Positions 44,040-56,800 of a DNA stretch of 64,000 nucleotides are shown here, one piece after another. The position numbers and the translations under genes were made by a program. The notes beneath the pieces were generated by a model. It searched no databases. It saw nothing but the letters and a program-made list of their open reading frames with translations, and was not told where the DNA came from. Every line of letters begins with the position of its first letter. Positions within the stretch are counted from its first letter, which is position 1. The DNA is from Liolophura sinensis (lineage: Eukaryota; Mollusca; Polyplacophora; Chitonida; Chitonidae), in the NCBI RefSeq assembly GCF_032854445.1, contig NC_088297.1:25495127-25559126 (forward strand). The letters are read 5' to 3'.

Positions 44040-44235
44040 ACGCAATGACCCAGGAGCGTCTCACCAACGCGACCACTGTGAGTTCAAGTCCAGATCACGC
44101 TGGCTTCTTCTCCGGTCGTACGTGGCAAGGTCTGCCAGCATCTGCTTGGGTTCCCCGCACCATAATACTGGTCGCCGCCTTATACGTGAAACGTTCTTCA
44201 GTGCGGCGTAAAACACCAATCAAATCATTAATTAA
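44040..44235 (+). mobile_element. tRNA-derived SINE
   Basis: Sense orientation: ACTGTGAGTTCAAGTCCAGA (box B GTTCAAGTCC), GCTGGCTTCTTCTCCGGTCG, GGTCGCCGCCTTATACGTGA and the tail TTCTTCAGTGCGGCGTAAAA, then an AT-rich ATTAATTAAC end. Box A lies upstream in a degraded head. Confidence 0.8.
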
Positions 44236-44292
44236 CAAATTAACAAAACAGAAATTATCTCTTTTCTCCCAAAGCGATTAAAGACAAAGATC

Positions 44293-44435
44293 TCAACAGG
44301 ATGTACCTCCTGGACAATCTGCTGTCTTCTTAAGCTCCAGTGAAGCTGGATATATTTTCTTCATCGCCTCGGCAACATATGGGTCGTTTAAATCCCACTG
44401 ATCGCCATGACACAGCCTTGTTAATAAGAAGAATT
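44293..44435 (-). pseudogene. Retroelement reverse-transcriptase fragment
   Basis: About 47 open codons on the minus strand read LTRLCHGDQWDLNDPYV... and KKIYPASLELKKT, ending TSC-stop-DL. This resembles the thumb-side part of reverse transcriptases in which an IYPxxLxLKKT segment precedes SYLDL; here the Leu codon is a stop. The rest of the element was not seen. The family call rests on these few words. Confidence 0.5.
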
Positions 44436-44505
44436 AAGATGTAGTCACGTCACTTCTTAACAGTTTCACTAAAAATCAAATTTACAGGAAATTGAACATT
44501 TAGCC

Positions 44506-46995
44506 TGGTGTTAGTATACTGTGATAGGATGGAGTGTATAACGTTATACCTGGTGTTAGTATACTGTGATAGGGTGGAGTGTATAGCGTTATACCTGGTG
44601 TTAGTATACTGTGATAGGATGGAGTGTATAGCGTTATACCTGGTGTTAGTATACTGTGATAGGATGGAGTGTATAGCGTTATACCTGGTGTTAGTATACT
44701 GTGATAGGTTGGACTGTATAGCGCTATGCCTGGTGTTAGTATACTGTGATAGGGTGGAGTGTATAGCGTTATACCTGGTGTTAGTAAACTGTGATAGGAT
44801 GGAGTGTATAGCGTTATGTCTGGTGTTAGCATACTGTGATAGGTTGGACTGTATAGCGCTATGCCTGGTGTTAGTATACTGTGATAGGATGGAGTGTACA
44901 GCGTTATGCATGGTGTTAGCATACTGTGATAGGATGGAGTGTATAGCGTTATGCATGGTGTTAGTATACTGTGATAGGATGGAGTGTATAGCGCTATGCC
45001 TGGTGTTAGTATACTGTGATAGGATGGAGTGTATAGCGTTATGTCTGGTGTTAGCATACTGTGATAGGTTGGACTGTATAGCGCTATGCCTGGTGTTAGT
45101 ATACTGTGATAGGATGGAGTGTACAGCGTTATGCATGGTGTTAGTATACTGTGATAGGTTGGACTGTATAGCGTTATGCCTGGTGTTAGTATACTGTGAT
45201 AGGTTGGAGTGTATAGCGTTATGCCTGGTGTTAGTATACTGTGATAGGATGGAGTGTACAGCGTTATGCATGGTGTTAGTATACTGTGATAGGATGGAGT
45301 CTACAGCGTTATGCATGGTGTTAGTATAATGTGATAGGTTGGACTGTATAGCGTTATGCATGGTGTTAGTATACTGTGATAGGTTGGACTGTATAGCGTT
45401 ATACCTGGTGTTAGTATACTGTGATAGGGTGGAGTGTATAGCGTTATACCTGGTGTTAGTATACTGTGATAGGTTGGAGTGTATAGCGTTATACCTGGTG
45501 TTAGTATACTGTGATAGGGTGGAGTGTATAGCGTTATACCTGGTGTTAGTATACTGTGATAGGATGGAGTGTATAGCGTTATACCTGGTGTTAGTATACT
45601 GTGATAGGTTGGAGTGTATAGCGTTATACCTGGTGTTAGTATACTGGGATAGGGTGGAGTGTATAGCGTTATGCCTGGTGTTAGTATACTGTGATAGGAT
45701 GGAGTGTATAGCGTTATACCTGGTGTTAGTATACTGTGATAGGTTGGAGTGTATAGCGTTATACCTGGTGTTAGTATACTGTGATAGGGTGGAGTGTATA
45801 GCGTTATACCTGGTGTTAGTATACTGTGATAGGTTGGAGTGTATAGCGTTATGCCTGGTGTTAGTATACTGTGATAGGGTGGAGTGTATAGCGTTATACC
45901 TGGTGTTAGTATACTGTGATAGGATGGAGTGTATAGCGTTATGCCTGGTGTTAGTATACTGTGATAGGATGGAGTGTATAGCGTTATGCATGGTGTTAGT
46001 ATACTGTGATAGGGTGGAGTGTATAGCGTTATACCTGGTGTTAGTATACTGTGATAGGTTGGACTGTATAGCGCTATGCCTGGTGTTAGTATACTGTGAT
46101 AGGATGGAGTGTATAGCGTTATACCTGGTGTTAGTATACTGTGATAGGGTGGACTGTATAGCGTTATGCCTGGTGTTAGTATACTGTGATAGGTTGGACT
46201 GTATAGCGCTATGCCTGGTGTTAGTATACTGTGATAGGATGGAGTGTATAGCGTTATACCTGGTGTTAGTATACTGTGATAGGTTGAAATGTATAGCGCT
46301 ATGCCTGGTGTTAGTATACTGTGATAGGATGGAGTGTATAGCGTTATACCTGGTGTTAGTATACTGTGATAGGATGGAGTGTATAGCGTTATACCTGGTG
46401 TTAGTATACTGTGATAGGGTGGAGTGTATAGCGTTATACCTGGTGTTAGTATACTGTGATAGGGTGGAGTGTATAGCGTTATACCTGGTGTTAGTATACT
46501 GTGATAGGGTGGAGTGTATAACGTTATACCTGGTGTTAGTATACTGTGATAGGGTGGAGTGTATAGCGTTATACCTGGTGTTAGTATACTGTGATAGGAT
46601 GGAGTGTATAGCGTTATATCTGGTGTTAGTATACTGTGATAGGGTGGAGTGTATAGCGTTATGCCTGGTGTTAGTATACTGTGATAGGTTGTACTGTACA
46701 GCGCTATGCCTGGTGTTAGTATACTGTGATAGGATGGAGTGTATAGCGTTATACCTGGTGTTAGTATACTGTGATAGGATGGAGTGTATAGCGTTATACC
46801 TGGTGTTAGTATACTGTGATAGGATGGAGTGTATAGCGTTATACCTGGTGTTAGTATACTGTGATAGGTTGAAATGTATAGCGTTATACCTGGTGTTAGT
46901 ATACTGTGATAGGTTGGACTGTATAGCGCTATGCCTGGTGTTAGTATACTGTGATAGGGTGGAGTGTATAGTGCTATCTCTGGTGTTAGTATACA
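44506..46995. repeat. 45-bp minisatellite, about 55 units, open in several frames
   Basis: The unit is TGGTGTTAGTATACTGTGAT, AGGATGGAGTGTATAGCGTT and ATACC. Phase is kept exactly for nearly the whole array. Variation is confined to a few sites (GGATGGAG/GGTTGGAC/GGGTGGAG; ATACC/ATGCC/ATGCA). Since 45 is 15 codons, frames of 586 codons (plus) and 848 codons (minus) stay open, but the minus frame begins with GTG rather than ATG and there is no splice or composition evidence of coding. Confidence 0.97.
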
Positions 46996-47480
46996 CTGAT
47001 CGTGTGGTACTATACTGTGGCTGGGTGAAGTGTCACGTTTGCTGGTACTGCGACTGGGTGGGATGTCCTGCCCTGTGTTGGCATACTGTGTCTGGGTGAA
47101 GTGTCATGTCTTGTGTTAGCATACTCCGTCTGGGTGGAATGTTATGTCTAGTGTTAGCATACCGTGACTGAGTGAAGTGTCATGTCTGGTGTTAGCATAC
47201 CCTGACTGAGTGAAATGTCATGTCTGGTGTTAGCATACTGTGACTGAGTGAAGTGTCATGTCTGGTGTTAGCATACTGTGACTGAGTGAAGTGTCATGTC
47301 TGGTGCCAGTATACTGCGACTGGTGGGACATCACGTCTTGGTGTGAGTATACTGTGTTTGGGTCGAGTGTCATGTCTAGTGTCAGTTTACAGGCATGGGT
47401 TATGCATCACGTATGGTGTCAATATGTTGTGACTGGGTAAAGCATTATATCTGGTGTCAGCATATCTGACTATCTGTTAT
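46996..47480. repeat. Degenerate right shoulder of the 45-bp array
   Basis: Units of about 40 bp such as GTGACTGAGTGAAGTGTCAT plus GTCTGGTGTTAGCATACT link the 45-bp unit to the 38-bp family at 34680. Confidence 0.8.
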
Positions 47481-47564
47481 CTGATTGATCATTTAACTTC
47501 CACTTAGAAGTCCAATACAGAACCTGTTTAAAGCACATCATCTATACGGAGGGCTCATTGCCAT

Positions 47565-47695
47565 AGCAGACCGATAAAAACTTGTTTTGGTGCAGCACAG
47601 ATAAAAACTTGTTTTGGTGCAGCACAGATAAAAACTTGTTTTGGTGCAGCACCGATAAAAACTTGTTTTGGTGCAGCACAGATAAAAACTTGTGT
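47565..47695. repeat. 27-bp minisatellite, 5 units
   Basis: GATAAAAACTTGTTTTGGTG followed by CAGCACA, nearly identical copies. Confidence 0.93.
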
Positions 47696-47699
47696 CATA

Positions 47700-48742
47700 A
47701 ACAGTCTACTAACGTGTCAGTAACATGCAGAAATAAATATGATGCAAAATATATAGGTTTCACGTCCATTCCTTTCCTGACATTTGAGCACTGATCGCCT
47801 GATAGCCTCACCGATGTTTGGATTATATTCTAAGTCCTATCTGGTGTTACAGGTGTTTGACTCACCACTGACATTCAGGATCGTCGCAACAGCTGAGGCA
47901 GAACTAAAATCCCTCTTCAACTGTTGTAAAATTTAATCTTTACCAACACCGTCCAAAATCCAAACGTGACAACTGCGTGGTGTCTGTGTTTCAGTAGTGG
48001 TTAAACCAGCTAAAGTTTCCATGTGACTATTTCCTCTAAACAGCTACTTAACATTTGTTTTTTGCAAAAGTATTCACGCTTTTCAACTTAAATCCAAAAT
48101 AATCTGCTTTATCTCCCTTTGATAATCGAGACAGCTGTCCCACAGTCTGCATGACGGAGACTTCTTCTCCGCAGGCAGAACCCAACCCCCAAGTAGACAC
48201 ATGATACTAGTAATTATGGTAACGACATGTAATAACACAAAGTTCTTTTGTGGGTAGATACCGTCGATACATGTATGTCGAAGACATTTTACCCAGAACA
48301 CTCATTTCCTTCTATCTATTTATTTATTTGTTTGGTTGGTATGAAAGCTATAATCAGTCACTATTTTCTTGTAGGCACAGAGCAAAATACAAACATCGAT
48401 TTTCTGCATCACATTTAACTCACTACTCAAGAAATTTTCGCTCATATGACATCGATCACGTTTATTTGTGGAGGAGCATGAGGTGCCGTGGTAAAACACC
48501 GACATCCCACAAGTAACTAATAAACAAATTTATTATTAAACTGCCGCCTAAAAATCGAGAGCTGGATTCGAAGACGCGACCTCATTGTTCAAAGATCTGA
48601 TAGTGGGAATTTGCCATCTGATCTAACAAGGTCCAGCGACAGATGATGCCTAACATTTTGGGGTGTTACACGCCATTAGGTTGAACACACAATATCCATT
48701 TAGAAAAATATTTTTACAAAATCCCTGTTTGAGGGAACTTAC
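47700..48742. other. Probable intron or 3' region of the transporter gene with SINE relics
   Basis: No further transporter exon could be fixed. A minus-strand stretch near 48090-48160 (KKSPSCRLWDSCLDY) is a weak candidate for a last exon, but its splice phase is unresolved. TTTAACTCACTACTCAAGAA near 48413 and GGATTCGAAGACGCGACCTC near 48562 look like a broken antisense SINE. Confidence 0.4.
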
Positions 48743-48879
48743 GTGCCGAATTTCTCTCCGTCTTCGATAGTTTCCGGTAATTTTTGATGAAGAGTCTCGG
48801 GCAGGAAGAAAACCAAGATGGCGGCTATGAGAGGAAGGCCACCATAAAACAAGAAGGGGGAAGGGCGCCATATTGTGTC
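48743..48879 (-). CDS. SLC22-type organic ion transporter, last transmembrane exon
   Basis: The exon has an acceptor AAACAG before 48879 and a donor GTAAGT after 48743; it is 137 bp. Its translation begins DTIWRPSPFLFYGGLPLIAA and continues FFLPETLHQKLPETIEDGE, the usual twelfth transmembrane helix and LPETxxxxLPxTIxDGE signature of SLC22 transporters (major facilitator superfamily, plasma membrane uptake or exchange of organic cations and anions). It follows the exon at 49633-49806 in phase. Two codon bases (AC) carry into the next exon, which I did not find. Confidence 0.85.
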
Positions 48880-49632
48880 CTGTTTCAAAGAAATATTTAT
48901 TTCTTTATTTATCTGTTAATTTATTCATTCGTTTGTTGGTAAACTTGTCCAAATACAACCAAAAAGACCAGTTCCTGAATGGATATGCAAGAAATAATAT
49001 ATAAATGGTATAGCTAGAGCTGGTAACAAGTAAGAGAGATGCAATCATCAGTTAGCGGTGAGGTAGAGAAGACAATCCTTATTCTGGGTATGACACCCAA
49101 TTCGAATTTCAAACTCGTAATTCGTGAATAATTTTCAGGTCGAATAAAACTATTCAGATATATTAACACTGTGTTTGGAAAGTTTTCACTAATATGACGG
49201 CGATCAGATTTATGGGTGAAAGAAATCGTATTACTCCAACGATTTTCGCAATGTAATGTACAGGCCTAACTTAAAACAGCAAGAGATGGGTTCGAACACG
49301 CGACCTCACTGATCAACGGCGTAATACAGAGGCAGACAGTCAGTGGTATAACTGTCTGCGCCAGCTAGGAACGAAGTGAAACATGGTACATATTAGTCTA
49401 CACCGTAATGTCACCAGACATTCAGGTTTCATTTTTGTGTTGTACGATATCGTTCAGTTTTAAACGAAGTGATAAACATAAACATAACGTGCCTTGAATT
49501 TCCTCTCAGATTTCCCACGAGACAGTTATTATTGCCTTGCTAAATTATATTGAGCCCTTCATCTGATCTGATTATTCATTTGTATTTTTCTTTTGTTGTT
49601 TCATTTCTCCTAGACGACATGCGCATGCTCAC
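48880..49632. other. Intron between two transporter exons, with SINE relic
   Basis: Bounded by the donor GTGAGC (49627-49632) and acceptor AAACAG (48880-48885) on the minus strand. GGGTTCGAACACGCGACCTC near 49288 is the complement of a Pol III box B (GTTCGAACCC), and ATATGACGGCGATCAG near 49193 fits a SINE body, so an old antisense SINE lies at about 49180-49370. Confidence 0.6.
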
Positions 49633-49806
49633 CAGTCGTGAGATCTGTGGTGCTAACAAGCTGCCTATCCTGGCACACATAGACCCCGCACCGACTCCCA
49701 CGTTCCGCACCACGGTGGGGAAGATCTCCGCAGAGTACACGTATATCACGGCAAAATTAGCCGCCACTGCGAATTTCCCCATCATTGCGCACGTCACCAA
49801 TAGAGG
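49633..49806 (-). CDS. SLC22-type organic ion transporter, TM10-TM11 exon
   Basis: The exon is exactly 174 bp (58 codons) between acceptor TTTGCAG and donor GTGAGC. It encodes KFAVAANFAVIYVYSAEIFP followed by TVVRNVGVGAGSMCARIGSL and LAPQISRL. The EIFPTxxRNxGxGxxSxxARxGSxxAP signature is characteristic of SLC22 members. Upstream exons would lie at higher coordinates, beyond the AT microsatellite, the LINE fragment or the 52-bp satellite. Both visible exons are intact and spliceable, so this is probably a live gene whose 5' part is outside the window. Confidence 0.9.
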
Positions 49807-49836
49807 CTGCAAATCTGAGAATATAAAAAGAGAGGG

Positions 49837-49840
<4 letters not shown>

Positions 49841-49908
<68 letters not shown>
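49841..49908. repeat. (AT)n microsatellite, about 34 repeats
   Basis: An uninterrupted AT tract 34 bp upstream of the transporter exon's acceptor, within the preceding intron. TTATTATTATTG follows. Confidence 0.97.
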
Positions 49909-49912
<4 letters not shown>

Positions 49913-50109
49913 ATTATTATTGTTATTATTATTTATATTTATTATATATCATCGATTGTCCTACCCTGCCGCACGCTATTGTCCATTAGTTTGTATGCAC
50001 TGTTATATGGTTCGCTACATGATGGTGATGCTGTACATATGTGATTTGTACCTAGAACTGTCCTACGAGAGATATTCTGACACAAACGCCAATCTACTAG
50101 ATCTTGACT

Positions 50110-50777
50110 TGCCTGTCCTTTAACGAAGCTTGATCACTGCACAATGTATTGTGTTCTTAATGTGTCCAAAATTAACAAGCCAAAGGCATACAAAAAAACA
50201 TATCTGGGACTACAAAACAGTTAACCTAGAAGAACTGAATAATGTACTAAAAAGTACTTCTTTTGACCTAATTATAGACATTTTCGATTCCATCGACGAT
50301 AAAGTCTATGCGTCAACCGAATTATTTCTTTCCCGTTGTGCCCAGACTATCCCAAACAAAACAGTCATAATAAGGCCAAGGGATAAGCCTTGGATGACTA
50401 ATGACGTCCGACGTAAATTTCGAATTAGGGACAGATGGTTCAAAAAGTTTAAACGTACCAAGTCAGATGATGACAACTTTTATTTTATTTTTTTGGCTAG
50501 TCGAGAAGCCAATGCGACAAAACACAATGCGATTAGGAGATACACCCACTCTATAAAATCGAAATTGTCCGACCCAAATGTTGACACGAAGACTTACTGG
50601 AAGCTAATGAAATCTGTCCTCGACTCTAAAGCAAGCCCCAAATACACCCTTGTTTTAGTTAACAGCAAAGTTATATCTGACGACATGGTCAAAGAAAGCG
50701 TATTTTGTAAATTTTTCGCCTCTATATCTGCAGTGGTTAAAAACCCACCCGATTTACCACAATTTACATGTTACTGA
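50110..50777 (+). pseudogene. LINE (non-LTR retrotransposon) ORF2 fragment
   Basis: In one frame near 50120-50210, LDHCTMYCVLNVSKINKPKA looks like the end of an apurinic endonuclease domain (SDH motif region). After a frame change near 50200, about 190 codons continue: DYKTVNLEELNNVL, LFLSRCAQTIPNKTVIIRPR, DKPWMTNDVRRKFRIRDRWF and DTKTYWKLMKSVL. This is the linker between endonuclease and reverse transcriptase of jockey/CR1-like elements. The reverse transcriptase itself is absent; the copy stops about 100 bp before the 52-bp satellite. Confidence 0.8.
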
Positions 50778-50875
50778 CTCTCGCCTAAATTTAGTTTAAC
50801 CAAGTGAATCTGAAATTTTATTACTGTTAAAGCGCATAAAGGTTAAAAGAGCCTGTTAAAAAGATGTAGTATCTA

Positions 50876-53800
50876 ACACATGTTCTACCATAATATTCAG
50901 TCAGAAATAGTTGACAGCTAATCTCCCCGACATGTTCTACCATTATGTTCAGTCAGAAATAGTTAAAAGCTAATCTCCTCCACATGTGCTACCATTATGT
51001 TCAGTCAAATATAGTTAACACCTAATCTCCCCGACATGTTCTACCATTATGTTCAGTCAGAAATAGTTAACACCTAATCTCCCCGAAATGTTCTACCATT
51101 ATGTTCAGTCAGAAATAGTTAACAGCTAATCTCCCCGACATGTTCTACCATTATGTTCAGTCAAATATAGTTAACACCTAATCTCCCCGACATGTTCTAC
51201 CATTATGTTCAGTCAGAAATAGTTAACACCTAATCTCCCCGACATGTTCTACCATTATGTTCAGTCAGAAATAGTTGACACCTAATCTCCCCGACATGTT
51301 CTACCATTATGTTCAGTCAGAAATAGTTAACAGCTAATCTCCCCGACATGTCCTACCATTATGTTCAGTCAGAAATAGTTGACAGCTAATCTCCCCGACA
51401 TGTTCTACCATTATGTTCAGTCAGAAATAGTTAACAGCTAATCTCCCCGACATGTTCTACCATTATGTTCAGTCAGAAATAGTTAACAGCTAATCTCCCC
51501 GACATGTTCTACCATTATGTTCAGTCAGAAATAGTTAACAGCTAATCTCCCCGGCATGTTCTACCATTATGTTCAGTCAGAAATAGTTGACACCTAATCT
51601 CACCGACATGTTCTACCATTATGTTCAGTCAGAAATAGTTAACAGCTAATCTCCCCGACATGTCCTACCATTATGTTCAGTCAGAAATAGTTAACAGCTA
51701 ATCTCCCCGACATGTTCTACCATTATGTTCAGTCAGAAATAGTTAACACCTAATCTCCCCGACATGTTCTACCATTATGTTCAGTCAGAAATAGTTAACA
51801 GCTAATCTCCTCCACATGTTCTACCATTATGCTCAGTCAGAAATAGTTAACACCTAATCTCCCGGACATGTTCTACCATTATGTTCAGTCAGAAATAGTT
51901 AACAGCTAATCTCCCCGACATGTTCTACCGTTATGTTCAGTCAGAAATAGTTAACAGCTAATCCCCCCGACATGTCCTACCGTTATGTTCAGTCAGAAAT
52001 AGTTAACAGCTAATCTCCCCGGCACGTTCTACCATTATGTTCAGTCAGAAATAGTTAACAGCTAATCTCCCCGGCATGTTCTACTATTATGTTCAGTCAG
52101 ATATATTTAACAGCTAATCTCCCCGACATGTTCTACCATTATGTTCAGTCAGAAATAGTTAACAGCTAATCTCCCCGACATGTTCTACCATTATGTTCAG
52201 TCAGAAATAGTTAACAGCTAATCTCCCCGACATGTTCTACCATTATGTTCAGTCAGAAATAGTTAACACCTAATCTCCCCGACATGTTCTACCATTATGT
52301 TCAGTCAGAAATAGTTAACAGCTAATCTCCCCGACATGTTCTACCGTTATGTTCAGTCAGAAATAGTTAACAGCTAATCCCCCCGACATGTCCTACCGTT
52401 ATGTTCAGTCAGAAATAGTTAACAGCTAATCTCCTCCACATGTTCTACCATTATGTTCAGTCAGAAATAGTTAACAGCTAATCTCCCCGACATGTTCAAC
52501 CATTATGTTCAGTCAGAAATAGTTAACAGCTAATCTCCCCGACATGTTCTACCATTATGTTCAGTCAGAAATAGTTAACAGCTAATCTCCCCGACATGTT
52601 CTACCATTATGTTCAGTCAGAAATAGTTAACAGCTAATCTCCCCGGCATGTTCTACCATTGTGTTCAGTCAGAAATAGTTAACACCTAATCTCCCCGGCA
52701 TGTTCTACCATTATGTTCAGTCAGAAATAGTTAACACCTAATCTCCCCGGCATGTTCTACCATTATGTTCAGTCAGAAATAGTTAACACCTAATCTCCCC
52801 GACATGTTCTACCATTATGTTCAGTCAGAAATAGTTAACAGCTAATCTCCCCGACATGTCCTACCATTATGTTCAGTCAGAAATAGTTAACAGCCAATCT
52901 CCCCGAAATGTTCTACCATTATGTTCAGTCAGAAATAGTTAACAGCTAATCTCCCCGGCATGTTCTACTATTATGTTCAGTCAGATATATTTAACAGCTA
53001 ATCTCCCCGACATGTTCTACCATTATGTTCAGTCAGAAATAGCTAACAGCTAATCTCCCCGAAATGTTCTACCATTATGTTCAGTCAGAAATAGTTAACA
53101 GCTAATCTCCCCGGCATGTTCTACCATTATGTTCAGTCAGAAATAGTTAACACCTAATCTCCCCGGCATGTTCTACCATTATGTTCAGTCAGAAATAGTT
53201 AACACCTAATCTCCCCGACATGTTCTACCATTATGTTCAGTCAGAAATAGTTAACAGCTAATCTCCCCGACATGTCCTACCATTATGTTCAGTCAGAAAT
53301 AGTTAACAGCCAATCTCCCCGGCATGTTCTACCATTATGTTCAGTCAGAAATAGTTAACACCTAATCTCCCCGGCATGTTCTACCATTATGTTCAGTCAG
53401 AAATAGTTAACACCTAATCTCCCCGACATGTTCTACCATTATGTTCAGTCAGAAATAGTTAACAGCTTATCTCCCCGGCATGTTCTACCATTATGTTCAG
53501 TCAGAAATAGTTAACACCTAATCTCCCCGACATGTTCTACCATTATGTTCAGTCAGAAATAGTTAACAGCTAATCTCCCCGGCATGTTCTACCATTATGT
53601 TCAGTCAGAAATAGTTAACAGCTAATCTCCCCGGCATGTTCTACCATTATGTTCAGTCAGAAATAGTTAACACCTAATCTCCCCGGCATGTTCTACTATT
53701 ATGTTCAGTCAGAAATACTTAACAGCTAATCTCCCCGACATGTTCTACCATTATGTTCAGTCAGAAATAGTTAAAAGCTAATCTCCCCGGCATGTTCTAC

Positions 53801-56800
53801 CATTATGTTCAGTCAGAAATAGTTAACAGCTAATCTCCCCGGCATGTTCTACCATTATGTTCAGTCAGAAATAGTTAACACCTAATCTCCCCGGCATGTT
53901 CTACCATTATGTTCAGTCAGAAATAGTTAACAGCTAATCTCCCCGGCATGTTCTACCATTATGTTCAGTCAGAAATAGTTAACAGCTAATCTCCTCCACA
54001 TGTTCTACCATTATGTTCAGTCAGAAATAGTTAACAGCTAATCTCCCCGACATGTTCTACCATTATGTTCAGTCAGAAATAGTTAACAGCTAATCTCCTC
54101 TACATGTTCTACCATTATGTTCAGTCAGAAATAGTTAACAGCTAATCTCCTCCACATGTTCTACCATTATGTTCAGTCAGAAATAGTTAACACCTAATCT
54201 CCCCGACATGTTCTACCATTATGTTCAGTCAGATATATTTAACAGCTAATCTCCCCGACATGTTCTACCATTATGTTCAGTCAGAAATAGTTAACACCTA
54301 ATCTCCCCGGCATGTTCTACCATTATGTTCAATCAGAAATAGTAAACAGCTAATCTCCCCGACATGTTCTACCATTATGTTCAGTCAGAAATAGTTAACA
54401 GCTAATCTCCCCGACATGTTCTACCATTATGTTCAGTCAGAAATAGTTAACAGCTAATCTCCCCGACATGTTCTACCATTATGTTCAGTCAGAAATAGTT
54501 AACACCTAATCTCCCCGGCATGTTCTACCATTATGTTCAATCAGAAATAGTTAACAGCTAATCTCCCCGACATGTTCTACCATTATGTTCAGTCAGAAAT
54601 AGTTAACAGCTAATCTCCCCGACATGTTCTACCATTATGTTCAGTCAGAAATAGTTAACAGCTAATCTCCCCGGCATGTTCTACCATTATGTTCAGTCAG
54701 AAATAGTTAACAGCTAATCTCCCCGGCATGTTCTACCATTATGTTCAGTCAGAAATAGTTAACACCTAATCTCCCCGGCATGTTCTACCATTATGTTCAG
54801 TCAGAAATAGTTAACAGCTAATCTCCTCCACATGTTCTACGATTATGTTCAGTCAGAAATAGTTAACAGCTAATCTCCTCCACATGTTCTACGATTATGT
54901 TCAGTCAGAAATAGTTAACAGCTAATCTCCCCGGCATGTTCTACCATTATGTTCAGTCAGAAATAGTTAAAAGCTAATCTCCCCGGCATGTTCTACCATT
55001 ATGCTCAGTCAGAAATAGTTAACAGCTAATCTCCCCGACATGTTCTACCATTATGTTCAGTCAGAAATAGTTAAAAACTAATCTCCCCGACATGCTCTAC
55101 CATTACGTTCAGTCAGAAATAGTTAACAGCTAATCTCCTCCACATGTTCTACCATTACGTTCAGTCAGAAATAGTTAACACCTAATCTCCCCGAAATGTT
55201 CTACCATTATGTTCAGTCAGAAATAGTTAACAGCTAAACTCCCCGAAATTTTCTACCATTATGTTCAGTCAGAAATAGTTAACAGCTAATCTCCTCCACA
55301 TGTTCTACCATTATGTTCAGTCAGAAATAGTTAACAGCTAATCTCCTCCACATGTTCTACGATTATGTTCAGTCAGAAATAGTTAACAGCTAATCTCCTC
55401 CACATGTGCTACCATTATGTTCAGTCAGAAATAGTTAACAGCTAATCTCCCCGGCATGTTCTACCATTATGTTCAGTCAGAAATAGTTAACAGCTAAACT
55501 CCCCGAAATTTTCTACCATTATCTTCAGTCAGAAATAGTTAACAGCTAATCTCCTCCACATGTTCTACCATTATGTTCAGTCAGAAATAGTTAACAGCTA
55601 ATCTCCTCCACATGTTCTACGATTATGTTCAGTCAGAAATAGTTAACAGCTAATCTCCCCGACATGTTCTACCATTATGTTCAGTCAGAAATAGTTAACA
55701 GCTAATCTCCTCCACATGTTCTACCATTATGTTCAGTCAGATATATTTAACAGCTAATCTCCCCGGCATGTTCTACCATTATGTTCAGTCAGAAATAGTT
55801 AACAGCTAATCTCCTCTACATGTTCTACCATTATGCTCAGTCAGAAATAGTTAACAGCTAATCTCCCCGACATGTTCTACCATTATGTTCAGTCAGAAAT
55901 AGTTAACACCTAATCTCCCCGACATGTTCTACCATTATGTTCAGTCAGAAATAGTTAACAGCTAATCTCCCCGGCATGTCCTACCATTATGTTCAGTCAG
56001 AAATAGTTAACAGCTAATCTCCTCCACATGTTCTACCATTATGTTCAGTCAGAAATAGTTAACAGCTAATCTCCTCCACATGTTCTACGATTATGTTCAG
56101 TCAGAAATAGTTAACAGCTAATCTCCTCCACATGTTCTACTATTATGTTCAGTCAGAAATAGTTAACAGCTAATCTCCCCGGCACGTTCTACCATTATGT
56201 TCAGTCAGAAATAGTTAACAGCTAATCTCCCCGGCATGTTCTACCATTATGTTCAGTCAGAAATAGTTAACAGCTAATCTCCCCAGCATGTTCTACCATT
56301 ATGTTCAGTCAGAAATAGTTAACACCTAATCTCCCCGGCATGTTCTACTATTATGTTCAGTCAGAAATACTTAACAGCTAATCTCCCCGACATGTTCTAC
56401 CATTATGTTCAGTCAGAAATAGTTAAAAGCTAATCTCCCCGGCATGTTCTACCATTATGTTCAGTCAGAAATAGTTAACAGCTAATCTCCCCGGCATGTT
56501 CTACCATTATGTTCAGTCAGAAATAGTTAACACCTAATCTCCCCGGCATGTTCTACCATTATGTTCAGTCAGAAATAGTTAACAGCTAATCTCCCCGGCA
56601 TGTTCTACCATTATGTTCAGTCAGAAATAGTTAACAGCTAATCTCCTCCACATGTTCTACCATTATGTTCAGTCAGAAATAGTTAACAGCTAATCTCCCC
56701 GACATGTTCTACCATTATGTTCAGTCAGAAATAGTTAACAGCTAATCTCCCCGACATGTTCTACCATTATGTTCAGTCAGAAATAGTTAACAGCTAATCT

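Noticed and set aside
44450-46996. 848-codon minus-strand open frame as a real protein gene
   Set aside because: It begins with GTG, consists only of the 45-bp repeat, and several other frames of the same array are equally open. Period, not selection, explains it.
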